Shown here: positions 13,062-37,733 of the stretch, piece after piece
Layout: each line of letters begins with the position of its first letter
Position numbering within the stretch: the stretch's first letter is position 1
Assembly (NCBI GenBank): GCA_024291935.2
Contig: CM044312.1
Span: forward strand, 49,420,001-49,484,000
Direction: 5' to 3'
Source of the DNA: Okapia johnstoni
Taxonomy: Eukaryota > Chordata > Mammalia > Artiodactyla > Giraffidae
DNA: 64,000 nucleotides
Position numbers and translations under genes: made by a program
Notes under the pieces: model-generated
Databases searched by the model: none
Told to the model about the DNA's origin: nothing
What the model saw: the letters and a program-made list of their open reading frames with translations, nothing else

Positions 13062-13206
13062 CTGTTGTTGAGTCACTAAGTTGTGTCTGACTCTTTTGCA
13101 ACTCTGTGGACTGTAGCCCACCAGGCTCCCTTGTCCATGGGATGGATTTCCCAGGCAAGAGTACTGGAGTGGGTTGCTATTCCCTTCTCCAGGCTATCTT
13201 CCCGAC
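13062..13206 (-). mobile_element. Bov-A SINE body, truncated
   Basis: Reverse complement of the BovA unit only (TTGAGTCACTAAGTTGTGTC to CTATCTTCCCGACCC). The tRNA-derived head is missing. Confidence 0.85.
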
Positions 13207-13325
13207 CCAGCACCTTTCGTTAGTGTGTAATAGCCTCTTCAACACCAAAATAAGCATTTGAAATGTTGAGTCAGAATCTTGCTGTGAATGACAGCATGCA
13301 ACTTGGGCCACAGACAGCTCCTGGG

Positions 13326-13470
13326 GCTGGGAACCTGTAGACCTGGATCCCAGTCCCAACTCAGAGAACACTTTCCCAGGTGACCTCAGGCACCTCAGTT
13401 TCTCCTTCTGCAAAATAGGGACAATTATCCGCACTGGGCACGTGCCAGGGAAGGTTGGTTCTGTACCTTC
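13326..13470 (+). mobile_element. MIR SINE fragment
   Basis: CACCTCAGTTTCTCCTTCTG followed by CAAAATAGGGACAATTATC is the MIR core. Confidence 0.6.
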
Positions 13471-13849
13471 CACACGTAGGGCCTCTCATCTGGCGGGGCT
13501 GGAGAAAACCTGCTCTGGGAGGAGGGCAAAGTCTGCGGGAAGTTTAAAGTTTATCAAGAAATGAGTTACCCATACACAAATCAAAGCGCCTTCTTCAGTT
13601 AGAGGAAAACAAAGTGTCACATTGTCTTCATGCTACCTGGCTGAAGGCCAGTGCGCCTCCTCTACCCCTGCCCATTCACACTTTGTCCCACCCTGCCCCA
13701 CTCCCATTTAGCAGGTGTTCCTGCGGGGCCATAATTTCTGCTCAGGTGAAAAATCACTTTGGGACTCTGAGATTGACCTAAAAACCTGAGAAGAGAAACG
13801 GATTTGCCCTCAGAGCCCAGAGGCTCTAAGCATTCTCGGCCCTGGTCCT

Positions 13850-14015
13850 CCTCCTGATCTTGACCCTGGATGGAGACTGAGACCTGACCCAGCCCCTGAC
13901 TGAGCCCTAACCTCGACCCCAGTCTGAGCTCAGAACCTGATCCAACTCTGACCCCAGAGAGATCACAGACTGAACTATGACTCCAGACAGAGACTGAGCC
14001 CTGACCCCATGCAAA
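13850..14015. repeat. Imperfect tandem repeat of a CTGACCCCAGACTGAG-like unit
   Basis: The phrases GAGACTGAGACCTGACCC, GACTGAGCCCTAACCTCG, CTCTGACCCCAGAGAG and AGACTGAGCCCTGACCCC recur with variation across about 165 bases, a decayed minisatellite. Confidence 0.6.
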
Positions 14016-14558
14016 GCTGGGTCATAGGCACACGTGAGAGTGGTCATGGCTTCAGGCAGCCGGAGCTCTAGAGCCTCAGCTAAGTGATTCCCTCTCAGAT
14101 GGCCAAGGATGGGGCTTCTGTCCATAGGGCCTGTCTCTGAGGCCCCAGGACTCCAGCTTCTGTGCTAGCCTGTTCCTGCCCCTGAAGGAAGGACAGAGTC
14201 ATGGAACAGGGAGAGGGGCTAAAATTCAGCCAACGACAGGGCTCGCTCCAGCCTTGCTCTGGTCAAGTACCCCCTGTCTGCAGCCCACTCCAGCAAGGGA
14301 GATCAGGGCCAAATATCCAGAAAGAGCTGAACCCTGAGGCCTGTCCATCAGCTATAAGACCCCAGCCCCAGTTATGGAAATGCCTGGAGCCATTTTGAGC
14401 TCCAGGGGCTGCTTTCTAGCCTGGCCCCTCCCACTGACATCAGGAAAAGGCAGTAGTTACTCAGCATCACCACCAGGGGGCACCAGACATAGGTGCGACT
14501 GAAAAGCCTCTGTGGCCAAGTGCCTTGGGACGTTGGCTGTGGGTTGGAGGGGTTCTCA

Positions 14559-14680
14559 CCCACTCCAGTGTTCTTGCCTGGAGAATCCCAAGGACGGCGG
14601 AGCCTGGTGGGCTGCCGTCTATGGCGTCGCACAGAGTCGGACACGACTGAAGCGACTTAGCAGCAGAAGCAGCAGCAGCA
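14559..14680 (+). mobile_element. Bov-A SINE monomer with target-site duplication
   Basis: BovA-type unit ending GCGACTTAGCAGCAGAAGC. It is flanked by a perfect 13-base duplication GGAGGGGTTCTCA (14546-14558 and 14681-14693), which indicates a fairly young insertion. Confidence 0.92.
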
Positions 14681-15002
14681 GGAGGGGTTCTCAGGGAGAA
14701 CCCTGATAGTCCATTTAAAGAAGCCCACCTGCTTGTAGTGAGGACAGACTCTACCCTGACATCTACAATAACCATTGGTGACAAGGAAAAACTAAACACT
14801 AGCTACTGTGATCTTAATTTTAATTTTACAAGTAGTGCACAAATACATTTTCTTAAACATGGAAATACTGGAGTCAAAGCAACTATTCCATTCCCTACAT
14901 TCTGTACCTTGCCCCTTTCCTTTTTTTCTATTTTTACGATTTTCAGGTGGGAACTTCCAGACATTTAAAAAATGTGTACATATATGTATATCTATATATG
15001 TT

Positions 15003-15214
15003 TATGTGCTTTGTCGCTCAGTCGTGTCTGACTCTTCGCAACCTCATAGATTGTAGCCTGCCAAGCTTCTCTGTCCATGGGGATTCTCCAGGCAGGAATA
15101 CTGGTGTGGGTTGCCATGGCCTCCTCCAGGGAATCTTCCTAACCCAGGGATGGAACCCAGGTCTCCCACATTGCAGGAGGATTCTTTACCATCTGAGCTG
15201 TCAGGGAAGCCCAA
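15003..15214 (-). mobile_element. Bov-tA SINE
   Basis: Reverse complement copy, TTTGTCGCTCAGTCGTGTC to GAGCTGTCAGGGAAGCCC, preceded by a TATA-rich stretch. Confidence 0.9.
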
Positions 15215-15731
15215 AAGGGAATTCCCCTAACATGATAAAGGCCATATATGAAACCCACAGTGAATATCATACTAAATAATGATGACTGAAAGTTTTTCCT
15301 TAAGGTGAGGAACAAGACAGGATGTCTACTTTTGCCACTTCTAGTCAGAGTGTGCGGAGAAGGAAATGGCAACCCACTCCAGTACTCTTGCCTGGAAAAT
15401 CCTATGGACAGAGGAGCCTGGTAGGCTGCAGTCCATGGGTTCGCTAAGGGTCAGACATGACTGAGCAGCTTCACTTCCACTTTTCACTTTCATGCATTGG
15501 AGAAGGAAATGGCAACCCACTCCAGTATTCTTGCCTGGAGAATCCCAGGGACGGGGGAGCCTGGTGGGCTGCCGTCTGTGGGGTCGCACAGAGCGGACAC
15601 GACTGAAGTGACTTAGCAGTCAGTGTGTACTAGAAGTTCTAGCCAGAATAATTAGGCCAGAAAGAGAAATAAAGGGTACCTAAATTAGAAAAGAAAAAAT
15701 AAAATTACCTATGTTCACAGATGACACAACT
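15215..15731 (+). mobile_element. L1 ORF2 fragment split by Bov-A2
   Basis: AACCCACAGTGAATATCATA, AGGAACAAGACAGGATGTC, and after the SINE AAAATTACCTATGTTCACAG followed by ATGACACAACT match the L1 ORF2 region just upstream of the polymerase active site. Only about 250 bases of L1 remain. Confidence 0.75.
15353..15620 (+). mobile_element. Bov-A2 dimeric SINE inserted in an L1 fragment
   Basis: Two BovA units in tandem, each starting GGAGAAGGAAATGGCAACCC, with the linker TTTCACTTTCATGCATT. The flanks AGTCAGAGTGTG and AGTCAGTGTGTA look like the target-site duplication, and L1 sequence lies on both sides. Confidence 0.92.
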
Positions 15732-15784
15732 AGGTGCCCTTTATTTCTTTTTATGGCCTAATTATTCTGGCTAGAACTTCTAGT
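15629..15784. repeat. Inverted repeat (hairpin), 53-base arms, 50-base loop
   Basis: Arms 15629-15681 and 15732-15784 are reverse complements with three mismatches. The outer 31 bases (ACTAGAAGTTCTAGCCAG onward) match perfectly. The left arm is L1 ORF2 sequence. Confidence 0.95.
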
Positions 15785-15789
15785 ATTAC

Positions 15790-16858
15790 ACATCTACTTC
15801 TGCTTTAGTGACGACACCAAAGCCTTTGACTGTGTGGGTCATGACAAACTGTGGAAAATTCTTAAAGAGATGAGAATACCAGACCACCTTATCTGCCTCC
15901 TGAGAAATCTGTATGCAGGTGAAAAAGCAACAGTTAGAACTGGACATGGAACAACAGACTGGTTCCAAATTGGGAAAGGAGTACGTCAAGGTTGTATATT
16001 GTCACCCTGCTTATTTAACTTATATGCAGAGTACATCACCCGAAATCCCAGGCTGGATGAAGCACAAGCTAAAATCAAGATTGCCGGGAGAAATATCAAT
16101 AGCCTCAGATATGCAGATGACACCACCCTTATGGTAGAAAGCGAAGAGGAGCTAAAGAGCCTCTTGATGAAAGTGAAAGAAGAGAGTGAAAAAGCTGCTT
16201 AAAGCTCAACATTCAAAAACTCAGATCATGGCATCCGGTCCCATCACTTGATGGCAAATAGGTGTGGAAACAATGGAAACAGTGAGAGACTTTATTTTCT
16301 TGGGCTCCAAAATCACTGCAGATGAAGACTACAGCCATGAAGTTAAAAGATGCTTGCTCCTTGGAAGAAAAGCTATGACAAACCTAGATAGCATATTAAA
16401 ATGCAGAGACATTACTTCGTCAACAAAGGTCTGTCTAGTCAAACTGTGGTTTTTCCAGTAGTCATATATGGATGTGAGTGTTGGACCATAAAGAAAGCTG
16501 AGCACTTTTGAACTGTGGTGTTGGAGAAGACTCTTGAGAGTCCTTTGGACTGCAAGGAGATCCAACCAATCAATCCTAAAGGAAATCAGTCCTGAACATT
16601 CATTGGAAGGACTGATGCTGAAGGTGAAGCTCCAATACTTTGGCCACCTGATGCAAAGAGTCGATTCATTAGAAAAGACCCTGATGCTGGGAAAGATTGA
16701 AGGCAGGAGGAGATGGGGATGACAGAGGATGAGATGGTTGGATGGCATTACCGACATGATGGATGAGTTTGAGCAAGCTCCAGGAGTTGGTGATGGACAG
16801 GAAAGCCTGGCATGCTGAATCCATGGGGTCCGGAGAGTCGGACACGACTGAGGACTGA
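15790..16858 (+). mobile_element. BovB LINE fragment with reverse-transcriptase core and 3' end
   Basis: RTE-clade non-LTR retrotransposon remnant, 5'-truncated. The frame at 15834-16202 holds RT motifs: WFQIGKGVRQGCILSPCLFN (fingers/palm) and the catalytic YADD at about 16110-16121. The frame then breaks near 16200, and later segments encode the C-terminal part in other frames up to the typical 3' end. It is not a functional element. No endonuclease domain is present, and neighbouring repeats mark the 5' break. Confidence 0.92.
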
Positions 16859-16859
16859 A

Positions 16860-18010
16860 ATCACTTTCTGTTACTTTGCTTCATAGGAAAGCAGAAGTTC
16901 CTCAAGTAGGTATTTTTGAAATCTTTCCCTGTTGATACAAATGGAACTAGTTTACCCTTTCAATGCTTTATACTAGTCTGTTGTGTGAATATACCACATC
17001 TTATTTAGCTATTTCATTATCATCGGACTTTTGTGTTGTTTTCTGGGTTTTACTGCATATTACAAATGATACTGGGTTTCCCTGGTAGCTCAGTGGTAAA
17101 TAATCTGCCTGCAATTCAGGAGACTCAGGTTCAATCCCTGTGTTGGGCAGATCCCCTGGAGAAGGAAATGGCACCCCACTCCAATATTCTTGCCTGGAAA
17201 ATCCCATGGACAGAGGAACCTGGCAAGCTGCAGTCCTTGGGGTTGCAAAAGGGTTGGACATGACTTGATGACTCAACAACAGCAACAACACAAATAATGC
17301 TGCCCTCTAGAACAAATATCCAGGAATGGAACTTCTGGTTTATAGGGGATGTTCACTCATAGATATAAAAGATTATATCATACTGTCTTTTCAAAGTGCA
17401 TGTATCGATGTTCACTCTCATCTGTACAATCTAGAAGTACCACTTCCTCAAATAATTCTCAACATCATATTGTCAGACATAAAATTTTAAGCAACGTGAT
17501 AAGTAAAAAAGAGTAACTCATTATTTTAACTTTCATTTTCTTGAATATTAGTGATGTTGAGCGTTTCTTCATCTGTTCGTTGCTCCCATTTTATTTTCTG
17601 AATTGCTGTTTATATCCTTTGCTCACTTGTCTATTGGGTTATTTCCCTCTTATTATTAATTTTTAGGTATTTTAAAATAAAGTTTTGATACTATATCTTT
17701 ATCATTGTTGGTCACAAATATTTCTGCCAGTCTGTAGTATGCTTTAGTTGTATTTATGGGGTTCTTTCTTAAACATATATATTTATTAATGCCAGTGTGC
17801 TCAAACTTACTACTCTTTTCTTTATGATTTCTTTTTATTTAAAAAAAGTTTCCCTTCTTCTGAGGTTGTAAAAACAAATTTGCATTTTTGGAAAAAAATC
17901 TTACTGCTTTATAGTTGGGACTTTAAGCCTTCTAGAATTTATATTTTGTAAATGTGAGCTAAAGAGCTAATCTTACATTTTCCATCCAAATAATTGATTA
18001 TTCTAACTTT
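16860..18010 (-). mobile_element. Old L1M 3' region, antisense, split by a SINE
   Basis: ATATACCACATCTTATTTAG, CCAGGAATGGAACTTCTGG, TTTGCTCACTTGTCTATTGG and GAGCTAATCTTACATTTTCC follow in the order of the L1M 3' end read in reverse. Bov-tA at 17069-17290 interrupts it. Confidence 0.75.
17069..17290 (+). mobile_element. Bov-tA SINE inserted in an antisense L1M
   Basis: Head (GGTTTCCCTGGTAGCTCAG), body, and CAACAACAGCAACAACA tail. The flanks ACAAATGATACTG and ACAAATAATGCTG suggest that ACAAATRATRCTG was duplicated, and L1M sequence continues on both sides. Confidence 0.92.
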
Positions 18011-18099
18011 CTTTGCTGAGAGTCCAGCCTCGTAACATGTTCTCTGTGAGTTATGCTCTGTATGAGGTTCTCTATAGGCCTTTTGTTTTCTGCTTATCC

Positions 18100-18195
18100 A
18101 GAAACCCTACAAGGAAGGTATCACGCCCGTTTTTCAATGAAAAACTGAGGTTCAGAAAGGTTAAATAACTTGCTCAAGGTCACACACGCTGTGTG
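18100..18195 (-). mobile_element. MIR SINE fragment, antisense
   Basis: AAAACTGAGGTTCAGAAAGG and TTGCTCAAGGTCACACACG. Confidence 0.65.
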
Positions 18196-18360
18196 TGTGA
18201 GAGAGATCTGTTTAACTCTGCCATTGAACTCCAAGTGGTGGAGTCAAACTTTGAACCCTGAGCAGATACAGAAATAGTTAGAGATGGAAATTCAATGACC
18301 CTGGCCCATTCAGAAGGGACAGTGGGCCTGGGGGAAGCTTGAGGAACACAAACAATTAAA

Positions 18361-18585
18361 TCAGGGTCTCTCAACCTTAATTCTATTAACCTCTGAAGTG
18401 GATAATTCTTTAGGTGGTTGTGGGGGGCCATACTGTGCATGGTAGGATTTTAACAGCACACCAGTTTTTATGGTTTTTATCCCTTACATAACATTAGTAC
18501 CTTGCCACACCTCCTCCCCACCCCTGACTGCTGGCTGTGACACTGAAAACTGTCTCTAGGCACTGACAAATAGATAATAATCAGC
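18361..18585. mobile_element. Old interspersed repeat, probably a DNA transposon remnant
   Basis: AGGGTCTCTCAACCTTAATT, TGGATAATTCTTTAGGTGG, ACTGTGCATGGTAGGATTTT and CTGTCTCTAGGCACTGACAA follow a familiar mammalian repeat whose ends read like TCTCAACC inverted repeats. Family not named with certainty. Confidence 0.4.
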
Positions 18586-19989
18586 AGTAGCATTAATATC
18601 AATTATTAACCCTCAGTAACACCAATTGATATTAATTATCAACAGTGATTGATTGCAGATTTTATCCTTGGACTTTTGCCTCTCTGTAACTAGGGGACAG
18701 AGGCTCTGGCTTTCCTTTTAAGCTACACCTGCTCGACGCTCTGTCTCTGGCACTGCATCCTTACTCAGCCTGTCAACAGAGGGGCTCTGCTTCACCCTGC
18801 AAATGTGCAAGCTTGGTGTGATTGAGCCCTGCCCCAGGTCATGGCCAAGCAGACGAAGATGCTTGTACAAGGGCAGGAGTGTCTGGAGCTGGGGGTGCTT
18901 CATGCTTTCCTTTCAAAATATTTTTCTTTGTTGGTGATGAACGCAAATGGAAAAACACAGCCCTTCTGATGTAAAATGATTCCTCAGTCCAGATGTGACA
19001 GGGCCGAGGAGCTTCATCATTCATGATTCGCATCAGGCTGTAAACATGTGTGTCACAGAGTCCTGCCTGACAAGCTCTGGAATTGCAGACCTGCACACAG
19101 ATGACGGGCCTGCCAGGTACTGGCACCTTCAGGACCCTTGAAGATCTAATGCGATTTCCAGTTGCCCCAGTGCTGTGCAGGGTTCAGGGCAATTTAGAAC
19201 ACTGTTTCTAGCCTGGCCAACTGAGATCCCTCATTTTAAAGTCTGAAACTATAATAAAAATGACAGGGTAATGAATATTCAAATTAATCTGAGCTGCTGT
19301 GTAGGTTCTCTTGTTTCTGCCCCTGATAACACTGGTTTTGCCCCACTCAGGATGGCTTAGCTAGGTGAATCTTCTTGCACGCTTCCTGTTTTTCCCTGTT
19401 GCCATTTGGACTTCCAAAGAGACTTTGACAAGCCCCCACGTAAAGTCCAGAGCCTGGATACCTTCAGACTTCACCTCGCCATCCAGACTGGTATTCTTGC
19501 TGGGAACAGAACAAGGTTTTGCTGAAACTATTATCTTCATGACCAGCCCATGGGGGTGCATGGGGACTTTGTGACTGTGCTTCCTTTTCTAAGCTTATTT
19601 CTATCTTCCAGATTCTACTGACACCCTACCCACTTCTGCTGGGTCCCCAGGGCTCCGAACCCATCCTTCAGCCCTGTGGATGAGGCTGAGATCACAACCA
19701 AACTGGGTTCCCTGAGTGTAGGCTCAGGCCTACTTTGTTAAGTCTCCTTCATTTGGGGGGAATCTTTCCACAGTGGGGCCTCAGAGGGCTGGGTTCAGAG
19801 AAGAAAATGATAAAGAATATTGACCTACTGGGGCAAGAGGTGTCCTGTGGCTGCCATTTGTCTGTGACCTTGGTAATGTTAAGACAAACATGGGCAGACT
19901 TACAGACAGGGTCAACCCCTTCCTGCCAGGAATGCAGAGTTCCACCCTGAGGCTGCGGCGGAGTTGGGCACGGTGTTCTGTAATCTTGG

Positions 19990-19999
19990 TGAATATTCA
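19990..19999. promoter_or_regulatory. Candidate POU1F1 (Pit-1) site in the GHRHR proximal promoter
   Basis: Palindromic TGAATATTCA, a good fit to the A/T-rich POU1F1 binding pattern, 155-146 bases upstream of the GHRHR start codon. Pituitary GHRHR expression is known to depend on POU1F1 in other mammals. Binding here is inferred. Confidence 0.45.
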
Positions 20000-20031
20000 G
20001 TGGGTTCTGTCCCTTTCACTGGCTCCTGTCT

Positions 20032-20038
20032 ATGCAAA
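20032..20038 (+). promoter_or_regulatory. Candidate octamer-like POU site
   Basis: ATGCAAA, seven of eight octamer bases, about 110 bases upstream of the start codon and 42 bases from the TGAATATTCA site. An E-box CACCTG lies just downstream at 20043-20048. No clear TATA box is seen. Confidence 0.4.
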
Positions 20039-20144
20039 CAGCCACCTGGGAAGGAGAAGCAGAAGGTGTGGTGACAACAGGGGACAGTGGAAGGAACACA
20101 GGGTCCCCGAGGCTGACCCAGGGAGCCATTGCCGAATTCCTGCC

Positions 20145-34142
<13,998 letters not shown>

Positions 34143-34395
34143 GCTGGTCACAGCATGTGACTGGAGCCACCACCTGAACTTGGGCAGCTACATGGGTCCA
34201 ACACCCTCCAGAGGAGTGGGAGCAGTGTTCCATGGGAACCCTCATGCTTCCACCCACCACTTCTTCTCTGTCTTGTTCCTGATTCTTTTTCCCGGGCCCT
34301 TGTATGTCCGCTGCTGTTCTTCTCATGTCCCTCCTCCTAGAATCTGGACCATAGCCCAGGGCCAGAGGAGCCAATAAACTTGTAAATGAGTAGAT
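34143..34395 (+). other. GHRHR: GHRHR 3' untranslated region
   Basis: About 250 bases of non-repeat sequence between the stop codon and the polyadenylation signal. The exact cleavage site is an estimate, 10-25 bases beyond the signal. Confidence 0.8.
34373..34378 (+). promoter_or_regulatory. GHRHR: Polyadenylation signal AATAAA of GHRHR
   Basis: Canonical hexamer 231 bases past the stop codon, the first good signal after it. Confidence 0.8.
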
Positions 34396-34439
34396 ACACA
34401 TTAGAGTGAACCCATACATCTCTGCAGGGGAGGGATCTG

Positions 34440-34540
34440 TAAGCTTTGTTTGGACCTGGTGCTGGTGTGCATTTATCACGTCTCAGTTCTTGTCACATCC
34501 CCATCACATGTCTGTGCAGGGATCCTCTTGTTTAACTCAT

Positions 34541-34589
<49 letters not shown>

Positions 34590-35240
34590 TCTCTTTTGTC
34601 TCTACCTCCATTCCCCTCTTCTAGAGGCAAACATTCCAATGTGTTAAATGTGAATACTTGTTTCTGTGTTCTTGCAAAACATGTAGTGTTGTGTGTCTCT
34701 GTACTTTTCATTTGCATAAATGCTGTTGGTTATATGCCTCATCCTGCTTCTAATGTTTTTCCTCTCAGCACAGTACTTTTAAGAGAGCCACCCGTGTTGC
34801 CATGTGCCCATCTGGTGGCTTGTTTTGACTGCCTTATGGTGCCACATGGTGTCACCAGCCACGTGTGACTGTCCTGTCTCCCCCTGCCTCTAGGTGACTG
34901 TTCACGTGCCCTCACATCCCCGGGCCGGAGAGCGTTTCACCGGGACACATTCCGGGGAGTGAAAGCTGTGCCAGGCCAGCCGATATGCCTTTTCTTAACA
35001 TGACAGAGTGGCTCCAGATTGCACTTCAGAACTGCCAGTGAGATCTCCACTCCCACCAGCAGCTCCACCAACACTTGGCATTATCCAGCTTTTCAATGTT
35101 TGCAAGTCAAATGGGTGTACGGTGACATCTCCTTGTTGTTTAAATTTACATTCCTCTGATAACTAATGAGTGAGCATCTCTTCTCTTCTCGTGCCCATTA
35201 GCCTTTTAGGTTTAGCCTTCTGGAAAATGCTCGGATCTCT
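34440..35240 (-). mobile_element. Old L1M fragment, antisense, directly after GHRHR
   Basis: CATTTGCATAAATGCTGTTG, CTCCCACCAGCAGCTCCACC, AACACTTGGCATTATCC and AACTAATGAGTGAGCATCTC are the antisense L1M 3' order. An AT dinucleotide repeat (34543-34586) and unrelated bases break it. Confidence 0.65.
34543..34586. repeat. AT microsatellite, 150 bases after GHRHR
   Basis: About 22 AT units. Confidence 0.95.
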
Positions 35241-35486
35241 CTCTTTACTTTTCTCTAGGGTGGAGGTTCCTCAGTTCTAGGTTTTTCTCTTATGTCTTTT
35301 CCATTGCGTGCCCTCCTGTGTCCCCAGCCTGCTTCTTCCTCCCAAGTCCTCTGCCCAAGTGCTGCCCCTGAAGTAATGCGGCATGCTTTTCTTCCTTTAG
35401 TCTCAAATCAGAAAAGTAGTTCATCCTAATTTCAGGGCATTTGGGAGATATACAAAGGATTTTAAAAGAAAATAAAAATCAGCCCC

Positions 35487-35672
35487 TGGGCACTTCGCTG
35501 GCGGTCCAGTGGTTAACACTTTGCCTTCTGATGCAGGGGTGCAGGTTCCATTCTTGGTTGGGGAACTAAGGTCCCACGTGCCTCACAGCCAAAAAGCAAA
35601 ACATGAAGCAGAAGCAGTATTATAACAGATTCAGTAAAGACCTTAAAAAATGGTCCATATCCAAACAAAAGA
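35487..35672 (+). mobile_element. CHR-type (cetartiodactyl tRNA-derived) SINE
   Basis: GGCACTTCGCTGGCGGTCCA, GTGGTTAACACT, GGTTGGGGAACTAAGGTCCC and the 3' part AGTAAAGACCTTAAAAAATG match the CHR family, which is older than Bov-tA. Confidence 0.85.
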
Positions 35673-35834
35673 GTCATTAAATTAAAAAAATCAGTCATAA
35701 TCTCATTACCCAAAGACAATCACCGCTGATATTTTTGTATGTTTCCTAAAAGATCTTTCTCCTCTGCTTTCTTGAAACATTTTGAGATCATGATATGTTC
35801 ATAAATTTGTGTCATTTCTTATATTTAAAATGAA

Positions 35835-36640
35835 CATAAATGATATATAAAAATGGACAACAAGCACATGATAAGATGCTCAATGTCATCAGTCATTGGG
35901 AAAATGCAAATCAAAATCATAATGAGACAGCGTTTTATACCCAGCAGAGTGGCTAAAATGAAAAAAAAAGACAGTAACAAGTATTCACAAGGATATGGAG
36001 AAATTGGAACTTTCATGCTTTGCTGGTGGAAATGTAAAATGGTACAGTTGCTTTGGCAAAAAGTCTGGAAGTTCCTGAAAAAGCCCAACATTTAGTTACC
36101 ATGTGCCTTGGCATATAGGCAAAAGAATGAAAAACTCATGCCTGTACAAAACTTATACATGAATATTCATAGCAGCCCTATTAATAACTACCAAAAGATG
36201 GAAACCCAACTGTCCATCAATTATTAAATGGATAAATAAAAGGTGATATATCCATACAATGAATAACAAAAAGGAATGAAATATGGATACATGATTCAAC
36301 AAGGATGACGCCTAAAAATATTGTGCTAAGTGAAATGACTTAGATACTAGAGATCATTTATTATATGATTTCATTTATAGGAAATACTCAGAATAGGCAA
36401 ATCTATAGACAGAAAACAAACTAGAGGTTTTCAGGAGCTGTGGGTTGGGAGGATGGAAACTGATTCCTAATGGGTACCGGGTTTCTTTTAGGGGGGATGA
36501 AATGTTCTAAAATTAGATAGTGGCAATGGTTGCATACTCTGTGAATATACTAAAGACCACTGAATTATATACTTTAAAAGGGTAAAATCTTTGACATGTG
36601 AGCTATATCTCAATAAAATTTTTATTCAAAAATTAAACAA
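35835..36640 (+). mobile_element. L1MA/L1MB-type 3' end
   Basis: GGATATGGAGAAATTGGAAC, GCTGGTGGAAATGTAAAATG, AATGGATAAATAAAAGGTG, TTAGATAGTGGCAATGGTTG, and the terminal TATATCTCAATAAAATTTTT before an A-rich tail. About 800 bases of the L1 3' end in sense orientation. Confidence 0.88.
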
Positions 36641-36699
36641 ATAGTTGCTGCAGAACACTTGCAGACCTATATTCTGCTTCATAGTTTGTAAAGCCTATC

Positions 36700-37050
36700 T
36701 AATAGTCTTTTTAAAGCATCAATATTTCCAGTTTTATTTCATGTATCTAATATTCTTTATTTAACCAATAATTGTTTTACAAATATTCTATTGGTGAACT
36801 TTGCTTCTAATTTCTTAATAGTTGTTATGACAAACTTCTTTGCATGTAATTCTTCATGTACAACTCAAAAAAATAAAAACATTGGAGTAAACTCATAAAC
36901 ATAGAATTTTTTAGCCAATACAATGCAGGTGATAAGTATTTTAAATCTTACTGGCAAACTGCCTCCCGGGAAAGTTGACCCAGTGTATTCTTGCACAAGC
37001 AGTGTGAATGTGATGGTCTCTCTGCTTCATTATTGCCATTAAAAGTATCT
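36700..37050 (-). mobile_element. Possible diverged L1 fragment, antisense
   Basis: AT-rich. CAAACTGCCTCCCGGGAAAG and AGTGTATTCTTGCACAAGC resemble the antisense L1M 3' region. Weak. Confidence 0.3.
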
Positions 37051-37733
37051 TCATCAGCTTAATAGTCCAACAGTGGTTTTTTGAAGTTTTAACTGGTGTT
37101 AAGTAGAGGTTAGTTAGCAGCTGGAAGCAGTGGTTAAAGCAGAAGCTCACTTTGTGAATGATCTATTCCTTCCTTAGAGGCTTCATCTATGGCCTGAAAC
37201 CTACTTCTTGCTTCCTTCCAGTTTCTGCTGGAGCTTCAAATTCCCACCACTTCATTAGCCTCTTCCATTACAAGAATCCCTGGACTGGGGCTGTATCAAG
37301 GGTTCCTATGTATGTCCTTTGATTGGCAAACCCCTCCTTTCTTGGAGCTTCAGCATCCCCATCAGTATGGAGAAAGAAGTTGGTCAGTAAGTGACTTCTG
37401 AGTTCTCTACAAAAGAGAAATGGAATTGCAGGCAGCAAAGTGAGTTGAGGCAAGCAATGCTTAATTTGGCCACCAGATGGCAGAACAATTGCAGCGAAGA
37501 GCCCTGGATGGGCTGACAGAACTTCTTGGATGAGGCCCCAACACTGGAGATGGTTGCAGGACTCCCAGGGCCTGGCCTGGGCATAGTGAGCCTGTAGGGC
37601 TGATGGAGAAAGGGGCTCCTGGTCTGGCCAGCATAGGGGAGCGGGAGGCTCCTGGAGGAGGGAGGGAATGGGATGCCCCCAAGTCCTTCTGACCTCAGCC
37701 TTGAGGAGTAAGAAGCTGATGAGAAGAATAAGA

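Larger units (their letters stand above)
18586..20144. other. GHRHR upstream flank and proximal promoter
   Basis: Repeat-poor for about 1.5 kb before the start codon, unlike the repeat cluster just upstream. 18900-19300 has several POU- or homeodomain-like words (GATGAACGCAAATGG, TTCATGATTCGCAT, ATGAATATTCAAATTAAT), which suggests regulatory DNA. The transcription start lies somewhere shortly before 20145 and cannot be set by eye. Confidence 0.5.

Noticed and set aside
1..20144. AQP1 coding exons expected upstream by synteny
   Set aside because: No frame resembling the aquaporin-1 C-terminal region was found.
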